Of a DNA stretch of 64,000 bases, positions 8,488 through 17,657 are shown in pieces (position 1 is the stretch's first letter; each line of letters opens with the position of its first letter). The DNA is from ARK-15 sp038880255 (lineage in GTDB: Archaea; Thermoplasmatota; Thermoplasmata; Thermoplasmatales; ARK-15). The translations under genes and the position numbers were made by a program. The notes under the pieces were generated by a model. The model saw nothing but the letters and a program-made list of their open reading frames with translations, did no database searches and was not told the DNA's origin. The DNA lies in assembly GCA_038880255.1 (NCBI GenBank), contig JAVZSA010000001.1:1-64000 (forward strand). Direction: 5' to 3'.

Positions 8488-8921
8488 TATCTCACCCCTG
8501 AAAGCTTTTCTATCAATTCTACCTTTTTCCTATAATATTCCATAGCAATTTTTATATTTGCTTCAACAAAATTCCAGGAAGAGGAAAGACTTCCATGTCT
8601 AAATCTATAAACCTTTTCCTTCCCCCTTGCCTCCTCTTCAAGGATATCAAGCATCTTTAACCTATTTAAATGTCTATAGAGTGTAGGTCTTGTTGTGGAA
8701 AGAACACCCATTAGTTCATCAGGTGTCCAAAATCTATCCGGTCTAAGTAGAAAACATTCCTTAAATAGTCTATAAGGTACACTTATCTTTATTTCATCCA
8801 TTTCTGAGGAATTTTTTGGTTCATCTATATATCCTATACTTGATAAGAAATCAATTAGAACAGAATCAAGGTCATTTTCTTCAGGAACGGAACCTTTAAG
8901 CTGTATTTGAATTTCAAACAT
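8487..8921 (-). CDS. Winged-helix transcription regulator (ArsR-like)
   Basis: This 144-residue protein has an N-terminal segment of about 55 residues, then a winged helix: FWTPDELMGVLSTTRPTLYRHLNRLKMLDILEEEARGKEKVYRFR. The recognition helix is RPTLYRHLNRL and the wing follows in the basic RGKEKVYRF stretch. The C-terminal helix could dimerise. The target and effector are unknown. It is transcribed divergently from mptA, sharing a 69-nt intergenic region, so autoregulation or control of mptA is possible. A TTTAAA-type TATA element lies about 35 nt before its start. Confidence 0.72.
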   Translation of the reverse strand: MFEIQIQLKGSVPEENDLDSVLIDFLSSIGYIDEPKNSSEMDEIKISVPYRLFKECFLLRPDRFWTPDELMGVLSTTRPTLYRHLNRLKMLDILEEEARGKEKVYRFRHGSLSSSWNFVEANIKIAMEYYRKKVELIEKLSGVR

Positions 8922-8950
8922 ACTTTATCATTACATCAAATATTATCCCT

Positions 8951-8970
8951 TTTAAATACTTTTTTATATT
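8951..8970. promoter_or_regulatory. Divergent promoter region, HTH gene and mptA
   Basis: TTTTTATATT at 8961-8970 is about 25 nt before the mptA ATG (plus strand). TTTAAATAC at 8951-8959 reads on the minus strand as a TATA element for the HTH gene. Both fit in the 69-nt intergenic region, so binding of one factor could affect both genes. Confidence 0.5.
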
Positions 8971-8990
8971 GAAAATTAATCTGGATCTGT

Positions 8991-9887
8991 ATGGAAAAAA
9001 TAAAGCTTCCAGATGTTCAGGCTGAGAAACCAAAAACAAACTTTAAGTTAACAAGGGTAGGTGTTACCAATGTTATAAAGCAAATAAGGGTAAAGAGACC
9101 TGGGAGGGAGGTAATTTTAATCCCAACCATTAACCTTTTTGTTGATTTACCAGCATCAAAAAAAGGTTCTGATATGTCTAGAAATATTGAAATAATAGAG
9201 GAAATAGTTGAGAGAAGTACAACTAGACCCTGCTCAGGAATAGAAGAATTGGCTGAAAATATAGTTAAGATGCTAATTAAAAAACATACGTATGCATCAT
9301 ATGCAGAAATTGAATTATCATCGGATTATTTTCTTGAAAGACAAAATCCAAGTGGTAGAAAGACAATGGAAAAGTATGTACTATTTGCAAAGGCAACATT
9401 AAAGGAGGGTAAAATTAGAAAGATGATAGGTGTGAGGGTAACAGGTATTACAGTCTGCCCGTGTGCAATGGAAACTGTTAGAACAGTGCTTAAGGAAAAG
9501 TATAAGGATTATAGAAAGTTCATTGATGAAATACCTGTAATTTCACACAATCAAAGAAATAATACCACTATAATGATAGAGGTGCCTGAAGGTTATTCAA
9601 TTGAAGCAAATGATCTAATTGATATTGCGGAAAAGTCAATGTCATCACCTACATTTGAAATATTGAAGAGAAACGACGAAGAAGAACTTGTTTTTCAAGC
9701 ACACCTAAATCCAAGATTTGTTGAGGATGTTGTAAGAGAAGCATTGAATTTAATTTCAAAAAAATACTCCGATTTTCCAAAAGATACGTTGATTACTGTA
9801 AGAAGTGAAAGTGAGGAGAGCATCCATAAACATAATGCGTTCGCAGAAAGGGTAAGTACACTTGGGGAACTTCTTGATTGTGAATGA
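8991..9887 (+). CDS. mptA: GTP cyclohydrolase MptA (FolE2-type, archaeal pterin synthesis)
   Basis: This 298-residue enzyme belongs to the GTP cyclohydrolase IB family. MptA opens GTP to a cyclic-phosphate dihydroneopterin precursor in archaeal methanopterin or other pterin synthesis, using a mononuclear Fe(II) or similar metal. The conserved family segment GITVCPCAME carries the metal-ligand Cys near residue 157, and the N-terminal PDVQ is typical. The leaderless start at 8991 sits 25 nt behind a TATA box. It is divergent from the HTH regulator and followed 33 nt later by top6B, which has its own TATA element. Confidence 0.9.
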   Translation: MEKIKLPDVQAEKPKTNFKLTRVGVTNVIKQIRVKRPGREVILIPTINLFVDLPASKKGSDMSRNIEIIEEIVERSTTRPCSGIEELAENIVKMLIKKHTYASYAEIELSSDYFLERQNPSGRKTMEKYVLFAKATLKEGKIRKMIGVRVTGITVCPCAMETVRTVLKEKYKDYRKFIDEIPVISHNQRNNTTIMIEVPEGYSIEANDLIDIAEKSMSSPTFEILKRNDEEELVFQAHLNPRFVEDVVREALNLISKKYSDFPKDTLITVRSESEESIHKHNAFAERVSTLGELLDCE

Positions 9888-9890
9888 TTA

Positions 9891-9900
9891 AGTATATATA
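9891..9900 (+). promoter_or_regulatory. TATA box of the topoisomerase VI operon
   Basis: AGTATATATA lies 21-30 nt before the ATG at 9921 with no ribosome binding site in between. It probably drives the long top6B-top6A-rqcH-glycosyltransferase-purH transcript. Confidence 0.55.
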
Positions 9901-9920
9901 TCTGAGAATTTTTTATTAAA

Positions 9921-11852
9921 ATGATGGATATAGCTGAAGAGCTTGCAAAAAAACAAAAACAAATTTCAATTGCAGAATTCTTCGAAAAAAATAAACAAAT
10001 TTTGGGTTTTGATTCACCACAAAAATCGTTGGTGATGGCGGTAAAGGAGGCTGTTGACAATTCACTTGATGCTTGCGAGGAAGCTCGAATACTTCCTGAA
10101 ATCTATGTTGATATAAAAAGGGTGGATAAGGATGAATATCAACTTACTGTAGAAGATAATGGTCCTGGAATAATTAGAAAAGAAGTTTCAAAGGTATTTG
10201 GCCAATTTTTATATGGTTCAAGATTTCATACTGTGAGACAGAGTAGGGGCCAACAGGGTATTGGTATATCCGCCGTAGTATTATATTCACAACTCACCAC
10301 AGGTAAGCCAACAAGGATTACATCAAAAATTGCTACAGAGGATGTTGGTTATTATTTTGAACTATTTATAGACACAAATAAAAATATGGCAAATGTATTG
10401 AAGGAGGAACCTGTTATAATTGATAAAAAAAGTGGTGTAAAGATACAGGTAAATCTAAAGGGTAAGTATGTAAAAGGAAAACAAAGTGTTTTAGATTATC
10501 TTCAAAATACTGCAATTGTAAATCCACATGCGACCATAATATTTAGTGATCCAGATGGTATGAAGTTAAGATTTGAAAGGGCATGGGACAAACCAATTGA
10601 ACCACCAAAAGAAACAAAACCACATCCATTAGGTGTTGAAATTGGCGAATTAATGCATATGTGTTCTAAAACATCTGCAAAAAAATTAAAAACATTTCTT
10701 ACAAATGAATTTAGTAGAATAAGCGATCATTTAGCTTTGGAGATATGCAAAATTTCAGGTATTAGTTGTGAAAGTGATCCTCATAAATTGTCCTTGGATG
10801 AAATCAAAAAGATACAAGAATCCTTTAAAAAAGTAAAAATACTTCCTCCTTCCTTTGAATCTCTTTCACCCATTGGTGAAACATTAATTAAGAAGGGATT
10901 AAAAAATGTATTAGGGGAATTAAAACCATCGTTCTATTCCATACCTATAACAAGAAAACCGTCAGTTTATTCTGGTAATCCATTTGTTGTTGAAGTAGGT
11001 TTAGTTTATGGTGGTTCAATACCCCATGATGAGCAGGTGAAAGTACTAAGATTTGCAAACAGAGTACCCTTATTATATCAAGCAGGTTCCTGTGCTCTTA
11101 CAAAGGCAGTTGAAAATATTGATTGGAGAAAATATGGTTTGGAGCAGAGGGGGGGTGAAGGTCTTCCAATTGGCCCTATGATAATCCTCATACATCTTGG
11201 ATCAACAAGGATACCATATACATCTGAGGCAAAAGAGGCAGTAGCAGAAATACCTGAAATAATGAATGAACTTGATTTAGCGTTAAAAGAATCTGCAAGA
11301 CAGATTAAGGCTTTCCTTATAAAAAGAGAAGTAAAGGAAAAATTAACTGAGAAATTTTTCCTTGTTCAGAAAATATTACCAAAGATTGCAGAAAAAAGTT
11401 CAAAATTGTTGAATAAAGAAATACCAAAATTGGATCCTGTAATTACAAAAATAATGAATGTACTTTGGATAGAAGAGAATGTAGTTCAAAATGGTTCAAA
11501 TGCAAAAATTCAGGTAAATGTTTCAAATTTTACCCCTGAAGAGAAGAGTTTTAAATTATATGCAGATTTGCCAGATGGTAAATTATTTGGAAAAATAGAT
11601 CCATTTGGTGAATATGATCAAAATGAGGATTACATAATATGGAATGTGGAAAAATTAAGGCCAATGGAGAAACTAATTTTTACTTTTTCCCTCACTGATC
11701 TTAAGGGTGAATATGGAGAAACTGTATTTTACATTGAAGGTACAGATCCTGTACATGTTGTTGGGGCTGAACCACTACCAGGAGACTGGAATATTGATGC
11801 ATTAAAATCTATTATTGAGGAAGAGGAGGAAGAAGAAAATGGAGAAGAGTAG
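9921..11852 (+). CDS. top6B: DNA topoisomerase VI subunit B
   Basis: This 643-residue GHKL ATPase is the ATP-binding clamp of the A2B2 type IIB topoisomerase. The N-terminal Bergerat fold shows EAVDNSLDAC (N box), DNGPGI (G1) and the lid motif GQQGIGIS. An H2TH insertion and the transducer domain follow, and the C-terminal Ig-like domain ends in an acidic EEEEEE tail. Length is normal for an archaeal B subunit carrying the C-terminal Ig domain. It overlaps top6A by 14 nt. An alternative ATG three bases downstream (9924) is possible. Confidence 0.95.
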   Translation: MMDIAEELAKKQKQISIAEFFEKNKQILGFDSPQKSLVMAVKEAVDNSLDACEEARILPEIYVDIKRVDKDEYQLTVEDNGPGIIRKEVSKVFGQFLYGSRFHTVRQSRGQQGIGISAVVLYSQLTTGKPTRITSKIATEDVGYYFELFIDTNKNMANVLKEEPVIIDKKSGVKIQVNLKGKYVKGKQSVLDYLQNTAIVNPHATIIFSDPDGMKLRFERAWDKPIEPPKETKPHPLGVEIGELMHMCSKTSAKKLKTFLTNEFSRISDHLALEICKISGISCESDPHKLSLDEIKKIQESFKKVKILPPSFESLSPIGETLIKKGLKNVLGELKPSFYSIPITRKPSVYSGNPFVVEVGLVYGGSIPHDEQVKVLRFANRVPLLYQAGSCALTKAVENIDWRKYGLEQRGGEGLPIGPMIILIHLGSTRIPYTSEAKEAVAEIPEIMNELDLALKESARQIKAFLIKREVKEKLTEKFFLVQKILPKIAEKSSKLLNKEIPKLDPVITKIMNVLWIEENVVQNGSNAKIQVNVSNFTPEEKSFKLYADLPDGKLFGKIDPFGEYDQNEDYIIWNVEKLRPMEKLIFTFSLTDLKGEYGETVFYIEGTDPVHVVGAEPLPGDWNIDALKSIIEEEEEEENGEE

Positions 11853-12930
11853 ATATGAAAAGGCATTAGAATCATTAAAAAATATTGTTGAGAAAATATA
11901 CGGAGATCTTTATAATGGAGAAATACCAACAATGGAACTACCTGCTAGAACCAAATATAACATAGAACTTGATTTACAAAAGGGTGTATGGAAATATGGT
12001 AATGCAAAGATAACAAGATCAGCAAAAAAGATTGATGGTGCTTATACACTTTTAAGGACAATGTATATGATGGATTTTATAAGAGAAATGATAGAACAGA
12101 GCAAATCATCAACACTTAGGGAACTTTATTATATTTCTGAGGGTTGGGATTTGGCAAAATTTCATACACAAGATGAATCAAATAGATTAGCTGAAGATCT
12201 TGAGATTGTTACTAAATTCCTTAGAGAGGATTTTAAGCTTAGGCCAGAGGAGGATGGTGCGACAGTAATTGGTAATATAACCTTTGAGGAAATAAATAGG
12301 AAGGGTTTACCAAAGAAAATAAATTGTAGAGATGATGTGGGAGATGCTGGTTATGCAATACCCTATAATGTTGAAAAAGATAAGTTAAAGATATATGATT
12401 ATGATGCCGATTTCGTTCTTGCGATTGAAACTGGAGGTATGTTTGATAGACTTGTTGAGAATGGATATGATGAAAAAGCAAGAGCAATTCTAGTTCATTT
12501 AAAGGGACAACCAGCAAGGAGTACAAGAAGGCTTCTTAAAAGATTAAATGAAGAATTAAACCTTCCTGTTCTTGTTTTCACAGATGGGGATCCATGGTCA
12601 TTTAGAATCTATGCAAGTGTTGCATATGGAGCAATAAAGACAGCGCATCTTTCAGAATATCTTGCCACCCCAACTGCTGAGTTTATTGGAATAACAGCAA
12701 GTGACATTGTTAATTATGAATTACCGACGGATAAATTGAATGAAAAGGATATAGCAGCTCTAAATGCTGAATTAACAGATCCTAGATTTAATACACAGTT
12801 TTGGAAAAATGAAATAGAATTAATGCTTAAGCTTGGGAAAAAGGCAGAACAACAGGCCTTAGCAAAATACGGTTTAAACTATGTAACTGATGTTTATTTA
12901 CCAGATAAGGTATCGGAGTTAGGTCTATGA
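11839..12930 (+). CDS. top6A: DNA topoisomerase VI subunit A (Spo11 homologue)
   Basis: This 363-residue subunit cleaves DNA through a tyrosyl-phosphate. The winged-helix (CAP) domain holds the catalytic tyrosine in TLRELYYISEGW (Tyr97 or Tyr98). The Toprim domain follows with ETGGMFDRL and the metal-binding DGDPW near residue 249. I chose the ATG at 11839 because it lies just behind a purine-rich GAGGAAGAAG binding site; a start at 11815 would add only a polybasic MRKRRKKK stretch that reads through that site. It overlaps top6B by 14 nt, and its stop overlaps the rqcH start in ATGA. Confidence 0.95.
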   Translation: MEKSRYEKALESLKNIVEKIYGDLYNGEIPTMELPARTKYNIELDLQKGVWKYGNAKITRSAKKIDGAYTLLRTMYMMDFIREMIEQSKSSTLRELYYISEGWDLAKFHTQDESNRLAEDLEIVTKFLREDFKLRPEEDGATVIGNITFEEINRKGLPKKINCRDDVGDAGYAIPYNVEKDKLKIYDYDADFVLAIETGGMFDRLVENGYDEKARAILVHLKGQPARSTRRLLKRLNEELNLPVLVFTDGDPWSFRIYASVAYGAIKTAHLSEYLATPTAEFIGITASDIVNYELPTDKLNEKDIAALNAELTDPRFNTQFWKNEIELMLKLGKKAEQQALAKYGLNYVTDVYLPDKVSELGL

Positions 12931-14708
12931 AGGAATTACTCACATCACCAGACATTCATTCCTGGATAAGTGCAAATTCCCAATTCATAGTAGGTTCCTT
13001 TGTAAAAAAAATTGCACTGGATCAAGTTTTAGTTATAAGGCTACACAATAAGGAGTTTGGCAACAGGGATTTATACCTAGATAGAGAAGGCCTCATATAT
13101 TTTGGTGAAAAAAAAGAAATGGAAATTAAAGGAATTTCTAAATTTCTTATGGAAGAATTTGAAAATTTAAAGATAGAATCAATAGAACAACCCAATTTTG
13201 ATAGAATAGTCAAAATAAACTTTTTTGGTAGGAAAAGCATAGTATTTGAAATGTTTGGGAAAGGAAATATAATCTTTACAAAGGAAAACAAAATAATTTT
13301 TGCCCTTGAGTACAAAGAATGGAAAACAAGGAAGATAAAAAAAGATGAAGAATATGTTTTACCACCTTCACCAATTAATCCCTTAAAAATGGATTACGAA
13401 TCATTTTCAAAATCCTTTGAGGGTAGTAAAGATATAGTTGTATTTCTTGCAACAAAATTTAATTTGAGTCATTATGCTGAACATATTTGTTCAACTTTGA
13501 ATATACCAAAGGAAAAAAAGATCTATGAGTTAAATGAAGAAGAAAAAACTTCCATATTTGAGGCAATTAAAAAATTTTTATTTTCAATAGATGGAAAAGG
13601 TTATTTTTGCAATGGAAAAATAATGTGCATTAAAATTGGTGAATGTGAAGAGTTCCAAAATATTAATGATGCAATTTTAAGATTTTTAGAAGGAAAAATA
13701 GAGGAAAATGAGGAAAAAAGAATTGAAAAGGAACAGAGAAAAAAACTTGAAGAATACAAAGAAAAAGCGTTGGAGTATAGAAAAATTGCCGATGAAATTA
13801 TTGGAAAAATAGATTTATACAATTCAATCTTTGATAAATTAAGAAGAAAAGAGAAGATAAATGAATTAATCTCTATTGATGGTAAGATTGCAAAGATAAA
13901 AATAGATGAAAATTCGCCAATATTGGAAGTTGATTTTACCAAAAAGCCAAGTGAAATTGCCCAATTTTATTATTCTGAAGCAAAAAAGCTTGAGGAAAAA
14001 ATCAATAGTATAATTAACATCGTAGGGAAAATAAAAAAGAAAAAAGTGGAGGAAAAAAAGGTAATTGAAAGAAAAAGGTTCTGGTTTGAAAAATATAGAT
14101 GGTTTATTTCTTCAGAAGGAATACTTGTTTTAGCTGGAAGAGATGCAAAAACAAATGAGGAGGTGGTGAAAAAATATCTTGGTGAGAAGGATTATTATGT
14201 TCATGCTGATGTTCATGGTGCACCAAGTGTTGTTGTAAAGGATACAAAGGTTTCTGAAAAAACATTAATTGAAGCAGGTATATTTGGGCTTTGTCATTCA
14301 AAGGTTTGGAGTTCAGGTTATTTGGTAGGTGATGCATATTGGGTAACATTTTCACAGGTAAGTAAGATGGCAGAAAGTGGTGAATATGTAGCAAAAGGTG
14401 CTTGGGTGATTAGAGGAAAAAGAAATTATATGAGAAATTTGAAGCTTGAAATTGGTGTTGGAAAAATAAAATATGAAAATGTTGATTTATTAATGGCAGG
14501 ACCTATTGATGCAATTAAAAGTAAAACATCTAAATATTTGGTAATAATTCCAGGAGAAACTAAAAAGGAAGAACTGGCAAAGATCATTTCTGAAAAATTT
14601 AACTGGCCCTTGGATGATGTGATGGCAATACTTCCACCAGGTTCAGGTAAAATAATGGAGGATAAAAATGAAGAGACCGTTGAGCATAGTAATAACTGTG
14701 AAAAATGA
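12927..14708 (+). CDS. rqcH: Ribosome quality-control factor RqcH (NFACT/NEMF family)
   Basis: This 593-residue protein is the archaeal counterpart of Rqc2/NEMF, which binds split 60S/50S subunits carrying stalled peptidyl-tRNA and can add C-terminal tails. The order is NFACT-N (to about 210), helical middle domain, long charged coiled coil (about 245-390), then NFACT-R with KYRWFISSEGILVLAGRDAKTNE and the HADVHGAPSVVVK motif, ending in a basic and then acidic tail. Archaeal NFACT genes are widespread. Here it is translationally coupled to top6A (ATGA overlap) and its end overlaps the next glycosyltransferase by 41 nt. Confidence 0.92.
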   Translation: MKELLTSPDIHSWISANSQFIVGSFVKKIALDQVLVIRLHNKEFGNRDLYLDREGLIYFGEKKEMEIKGISKFLMEEFENLKIESIEQPNFDRIVKINFFGRKSIVFEMFGKGNIIFTKENKIIFALEYKEWKTRKIKKDEEYVLPPSPINPLKMDYESFSKSFEGSKDIVVFLATKFNLSHYAEHICSTLNIPKEKKIYELNEEEKTSIFEAIKKFLFSIDGKGYFCNGKIMCIKIGECEEFQNINDAILRFLEGKIEENEEKRIEKEQRKKLEEYKEKALEYRKIADEIIGKIDLYNSIFDKLRRKEKINELISIDGKIAKIKIDENSPILEVDFTKKPSEIAQFYYSEAKKLEEKINSIINIVGKIKKKKVEEKKVIERKRFWFEKYRWFISSEGILVLAGRDAKTNEEVVKKYLGEKDYYVHADVHGAPSVVVKDTKVSEKTLIEAGIFGLCHSKVWSSGYLVGDAYWVTFSQVSKMAESGEYVAKGAWVIRGKRNYMRNLKLEIGVGKIKYENVDLLMAGPIDAIKSKTSKYLVIIPGETKKEELAKIISEKFNWPLDDVMAILPPGSGKIMEDKNEETVEHSNNCEK

Positions 14709-15441
14709 GGAGGAGCATATTGGCGAACTTCTTGATTCACTTTGTTTACAGGAAGGTCCTTTTGAGGTGGTTATTGTTGATGCTGAAAGTACAGACAATA
14801 CAATAAAAATTATTGAATCATATAAGGAAAAATTAAACATAAAATTGATAGTTAAAAAGAGTACAAGAGGTGGTGGTAGAAATATTGGTGTAAAAAATTC
14901 ATCTTATGATTATGTTGTTTTTACTGATGGTGATATAATTGTTTCAAAAAATTGGCTTGAGGAAATGAGGAAATTCATAGATATGGGGAATGATGTAGTG
15001 GCTGGTAAAACTTTGTATGTGGGGAATGAAAAATTTTCTCTAGAAAGAGTAGAATTAATCTATATGGGTTACGATGTTACATTTCCATCATGTAATCTTG
15101 CCTATAGGAAGGAACTATTTTTAAAAATTGGCGGTTTTGATGAATCTTTAATCACGGCAGAGGACATAGACTTGAATATGAGAGCAATTATGGCAGGAGC
15201 AAAATTTGCTTATAATGAAAACGCCATTGTTTACCATAAAACAAGAGATGATCTCATATCATTCCTTAAACAGGCATTTTGGAATGGTTATGGGAGAGCA
15301 CAGCTATCATCGAAACATGGAAAACTTTGGAAACAGCATTCCATAAAAAATGCATTAATAGGCCAAAGAATAAGTTTTTATGGTATTGCCCGTTTAACAT
15401 TCGCATTAATTGGTTACCTCAATGCTAAGGTGGTAAAGTGA
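14668..15441 (+). CDS. Family 2 glycosyltransferase
   Basis: This 257-residue GT2 enzyme (GT-A fold) transfers a sugar from a nucleotide- or lipid-linked donor. SIVITVKNEEEHIGELLDSL at the N-terminus binds the nucleotide, FTDGDIIVS near residue 92 is the DXD-type metal site, and GGFDESLITAEDIDLNMR near 156-173 is the acceptor/catalytic ED motif. One hydrophobic segment near the C-terminus could be a membrane anchor. A GGAGG element sits 7 nt before the ATG, inside rqcH. It is followed immediately by a second GT2 gene, so both may act on the same glycan. Confidence 0.85.
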   Translation: MKRPLSIVITVKNEEEHIGELLDSLCLQEGPFEVVIVDAESTDNTIKIIESYKEKLNIKLIVKKSTRGGGRNIGVKNSSYDYVVFTDGDIIVSKNWLEEMRKFIDMGNDVVAGKTLYVGNEKFSLERVELIYMGYDVTFPSCNLAYRKELFLKIGGFDESLITAEDIDLNMRAIMAGAKFAYNENAIVYHKTRDDLISFLKQAFWNGYGRAQLSSKHGKLWKQHSIKNALIGQRISFYGIARLTFALIGYLNAKVVK

Positions 15442-16136
15442 TTTCTGATAATTTAAGGTTATCGATCGTAATACCCACGATGAATGAAGAAAAATCTATT
15501 GGTAAGGTAATTGAAAGAATAAAAAATTCTGTGAAATATGATTATGAAATAATAATTGTTGATAGTAGTACGGACAATACCCCATTAATTGCTGAATCTA
15601 TGGGCGCAAGAGTAATTAAAGAAAAAAGAAAGGGTTATGGTAGGGCATATAAAACGGGATTTTTAAACGCTACTGGAAATATTATTGCAACAATGGATGG
15701 GGACAATACATATCCACCTGAGGAAATAAACAAGGGAGTAGAGGAAATTTTAAAAGGTTATGATTTCATATCCTTTGAAAGGATATCACTTTTACCCAAG
15801 GATACTATGTTGAAAGCTCATAGATTAGGAAATTTTATATTGAATTTGGCAGTATTAACGCTATTTTTTATTAAAATGAAGGATTCACAAAGTGGTATGT
15901 GGGTTTTTAAAAAGGAATTAATTAAAAAGTTTCAAGTATGTTCTAATGGAATGGGTTTTTCGGAAGAATTGAAAATAAGGGCATTTTATAATGGGAAATT
16001 TAGGGAAATACCAATAGTTTATGGCATGAGAGAGGGTGAAAAGAAATTACAAACATTTAAAGATGGAATAAAAAATTTATTACACCTTATAAAAATTAGA
16101 TTTTCCAAGTGTCAGAAAAAAATTAAAGATTGGTAG
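15438..16136 (+). CDS. Family 2 glycosyltransferase, dolichyl-phosphate sugar synthase type
   Basis: This 232-residue GT2 protein reads RLSIVIPTMNEEKSIGKVIERI, then IIVDSSTDNTPLIAESMGA, then TMDGDNTYPPEEI (DXD equivalent), then the QSGMWVFKKE acceptor region. That set is typical of dolichyl-phosphate mannose or glucose synthase-like enzymes, which load lipid carriers for N-glycosylation. The start is a GTG overlapping the previous stop, with GGTGG a few bases upstream. There is no C-terminal membrane domain beyond one weak hydrophobic stretch near residues 130-145. Confidence 0.82.
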   Translation: MISDNLRLSIVIPTMNEEKSIGKVIERIKNSVKYDYEIIIVDSSTDNTPLIAESMGARVIKEKRKGYGRAYKTGFLNATGNIIATMDGDNTYPPEEINKGVEEILKGYDFISFERISLLPKDTMLKAHRLGNFILNLAVLTLFFIKMKDSQSGMWVFKKELIKKFQVCSNGMGFSEELKIRAFYNGKFREIPIVYGMREGEKKLQTFKDGIKNLLHLIKIRFSKCQKKIKDW

Positions 16137-16171
16137 AAAATGTTTTAATTCATTTTTTCATTAAGATAATT

Positions 16172-17647
16172 ATGAGGGCAATAATTTCAGTATCTGACAA
16201 GACTGGACTTTGTGAATTTGTAAATTACCTTCTTAAATATGGTTTTGAAATCTTCGCAACTACGGGCACAAAAAAATATCTTCAATCGAATGGTATAAAT
16301 GTAAATGGTGTGGAAGAGTTATCTGGATTTTCCGAGATTTTATCTGGAAGAGTCAAAACATTGCATCCAAGTATTTTTGGTGGAATACTTGCAAAGGTAG
16401 AACAACTCCCAGAGTTGGAGGTCTTGGGTATAAAAAGTATTGATATGGTAGTGGTAAATCTATATCCTTTTGAAAAAACTGAAAGTGTAGAGGAAAAGCT
16501 ATTGGAAAATATAGATATTGGTGGTGTTGCCTTAATTAGAGCCGCGGCTAAAAATTATCATAGAGTGACTGTAATAGTGGATCCTTTAGATTATGAAATA
16601 ATAAAAAAGGAACTTGAGGAAAAGGGAGAAATTTCATTTGAAACAAGGAGGAAGATGGCAATAAAGGCTTTTTACATTACTTCAAGGTACGATTCAATAA
16701 TCATGAATAAATTATGGAATCTTCATTATAAAGGTCTCCCACCCTATTTCTCTATTGCGGGAACAGAGGCAATAAAATTAAGATATGGTGAAAATCCACA
16801 TCAGGTGGGAAAATTTTATTCCACATTTTCATTACCTTGGGAATTAATTCAAGGAAAGGAAATATCCTACAATAATATATTAGATATGGAAGCGGCTTGG
16901 TTGCTTGTCAATGAATTTGATAGACCTGCTGTGGCCATAATAAAACACAATAATCCTTGTGGTGTAGCTATATCTTCCAACATTAATGAATCCTATATTA
17001 TGGCCTATGAAGCGGATAAAATAAGTGCCTATGGTGGAATAATTGGATTAAATAGACCATTAGAAATTGATTTTGCACAAAGATTGAGAGGTGTATTCTA
17101 CGAACTTATTGTTGCCCCAGATTTTTCAAAGGAAGCATTAGAATTCTTTTCAAAATATAAAAAGGATATGAGAGTGGTAAAATTTTATGGTGAACTTTCA
17201 AGAATTAGTGTAAGAAGTTCATCTGGTGGTTATTTGGTTCAAGACACTATAAATGAAAACTTTGAAATAAAATATGTAACAAAAAGAAGACCAAGTGACA
17301 AGGAAATGGAAGATTTATTGTTTGCATGGAAGGTAGTAAAACACGTAAGAAGTAATGCAATTGTAATAGCTAAAAATGGTGTTAGTGTAGGGATTGGCGC
17401 TGGACAAATGAGTAGGATAGATGCAGTAAAGGTAGCAGTAATGAAAGCAGGTGAAAGAAGTAAGGGAGCAGTTCTTGCATCCGACGCATTTTTCCCATTC
17501 TCTGATGATATTGAAGAAGCGGCAAGTGCAGGTATTAGTGCGATTATCCAGCCAGGTGGTTCAAAGAGGGATGAGGAAGTAATAAGGGCAGCTGAAAAAT
17601 ATGATATAGCTATGGTATTTACTGGAATAAGGGTGTTCAAACATTAA
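16172..17647 (+). CDS. purH: Bifunctional PurH: AICAR formyltransferase / IMP cyclohydrolase
   Basis: This 491-residue enzyme performs the last two steps of IMP synthesis. The N-terminal MGS-like cyclohydrolase domain shows SVSDKTGLCEF, TTGTKKYL and GRVKTLHPSIFGGIL. The formyltransferase domain follows with LRYGENPHQ, the catalytic KHNNPCG, and DAFFPFSDDIEEAA near the C-terminus. The reading frame opens at 16130, but the extra 14 residues are hydrophobic and not part of the family, so I chose the ATG at 16172. Most archaea split these steps between PurP and PurO; the bacterial-type fusion suggests horizontal acquisition. It lies between a glycosyltransferase and an aldolase-like gene in one plus-strand cluster. 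Confidence 0.93.
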   Translation: MRAIISVSDKTGLCEFVNYLLKYGFEIFATTGTKKYLQSNGINVNGVEELSGFSEILSGRVKTLHPSIFGGILAKVEQLPELEVLGIKSIDMVVVNLYPFEKTESVEEKLLENIDIGGVALIRAAAKNYHRVTVIVDPLDYEIIKKELEEKGEISFETRRKMAIKAFYITSRYDSIIMNKLWNLHYKGLPPYFSIAGTEAIKLRYGENPHQVGKFYSTFSLPWELIQGKEISYNNILDMEAAWLLVNEFDRPAVAIIKHNNPCGVAISSNINESYIMAYEADKISAYGGIIGLNRPLEIDFAQRLRGVFYELIVAPDFSKEALEFFSKYKKDMRVVKFYGELSRISVRSSSGGYLVQDTINENFEIKYVTKRRPSDKEMEDLLFAWKVVKHVRSNAIVIAKNGVSVGIGAGQMSRIDAVKVAVMKAGERSKGAVLASDAFFPFSDDIEEAASAGISAIIQPGGSKRDEEVIRAAEKYDIAMVFTGIRVFKH

Positions 17648-17657
17648 GGTGAGTTTT

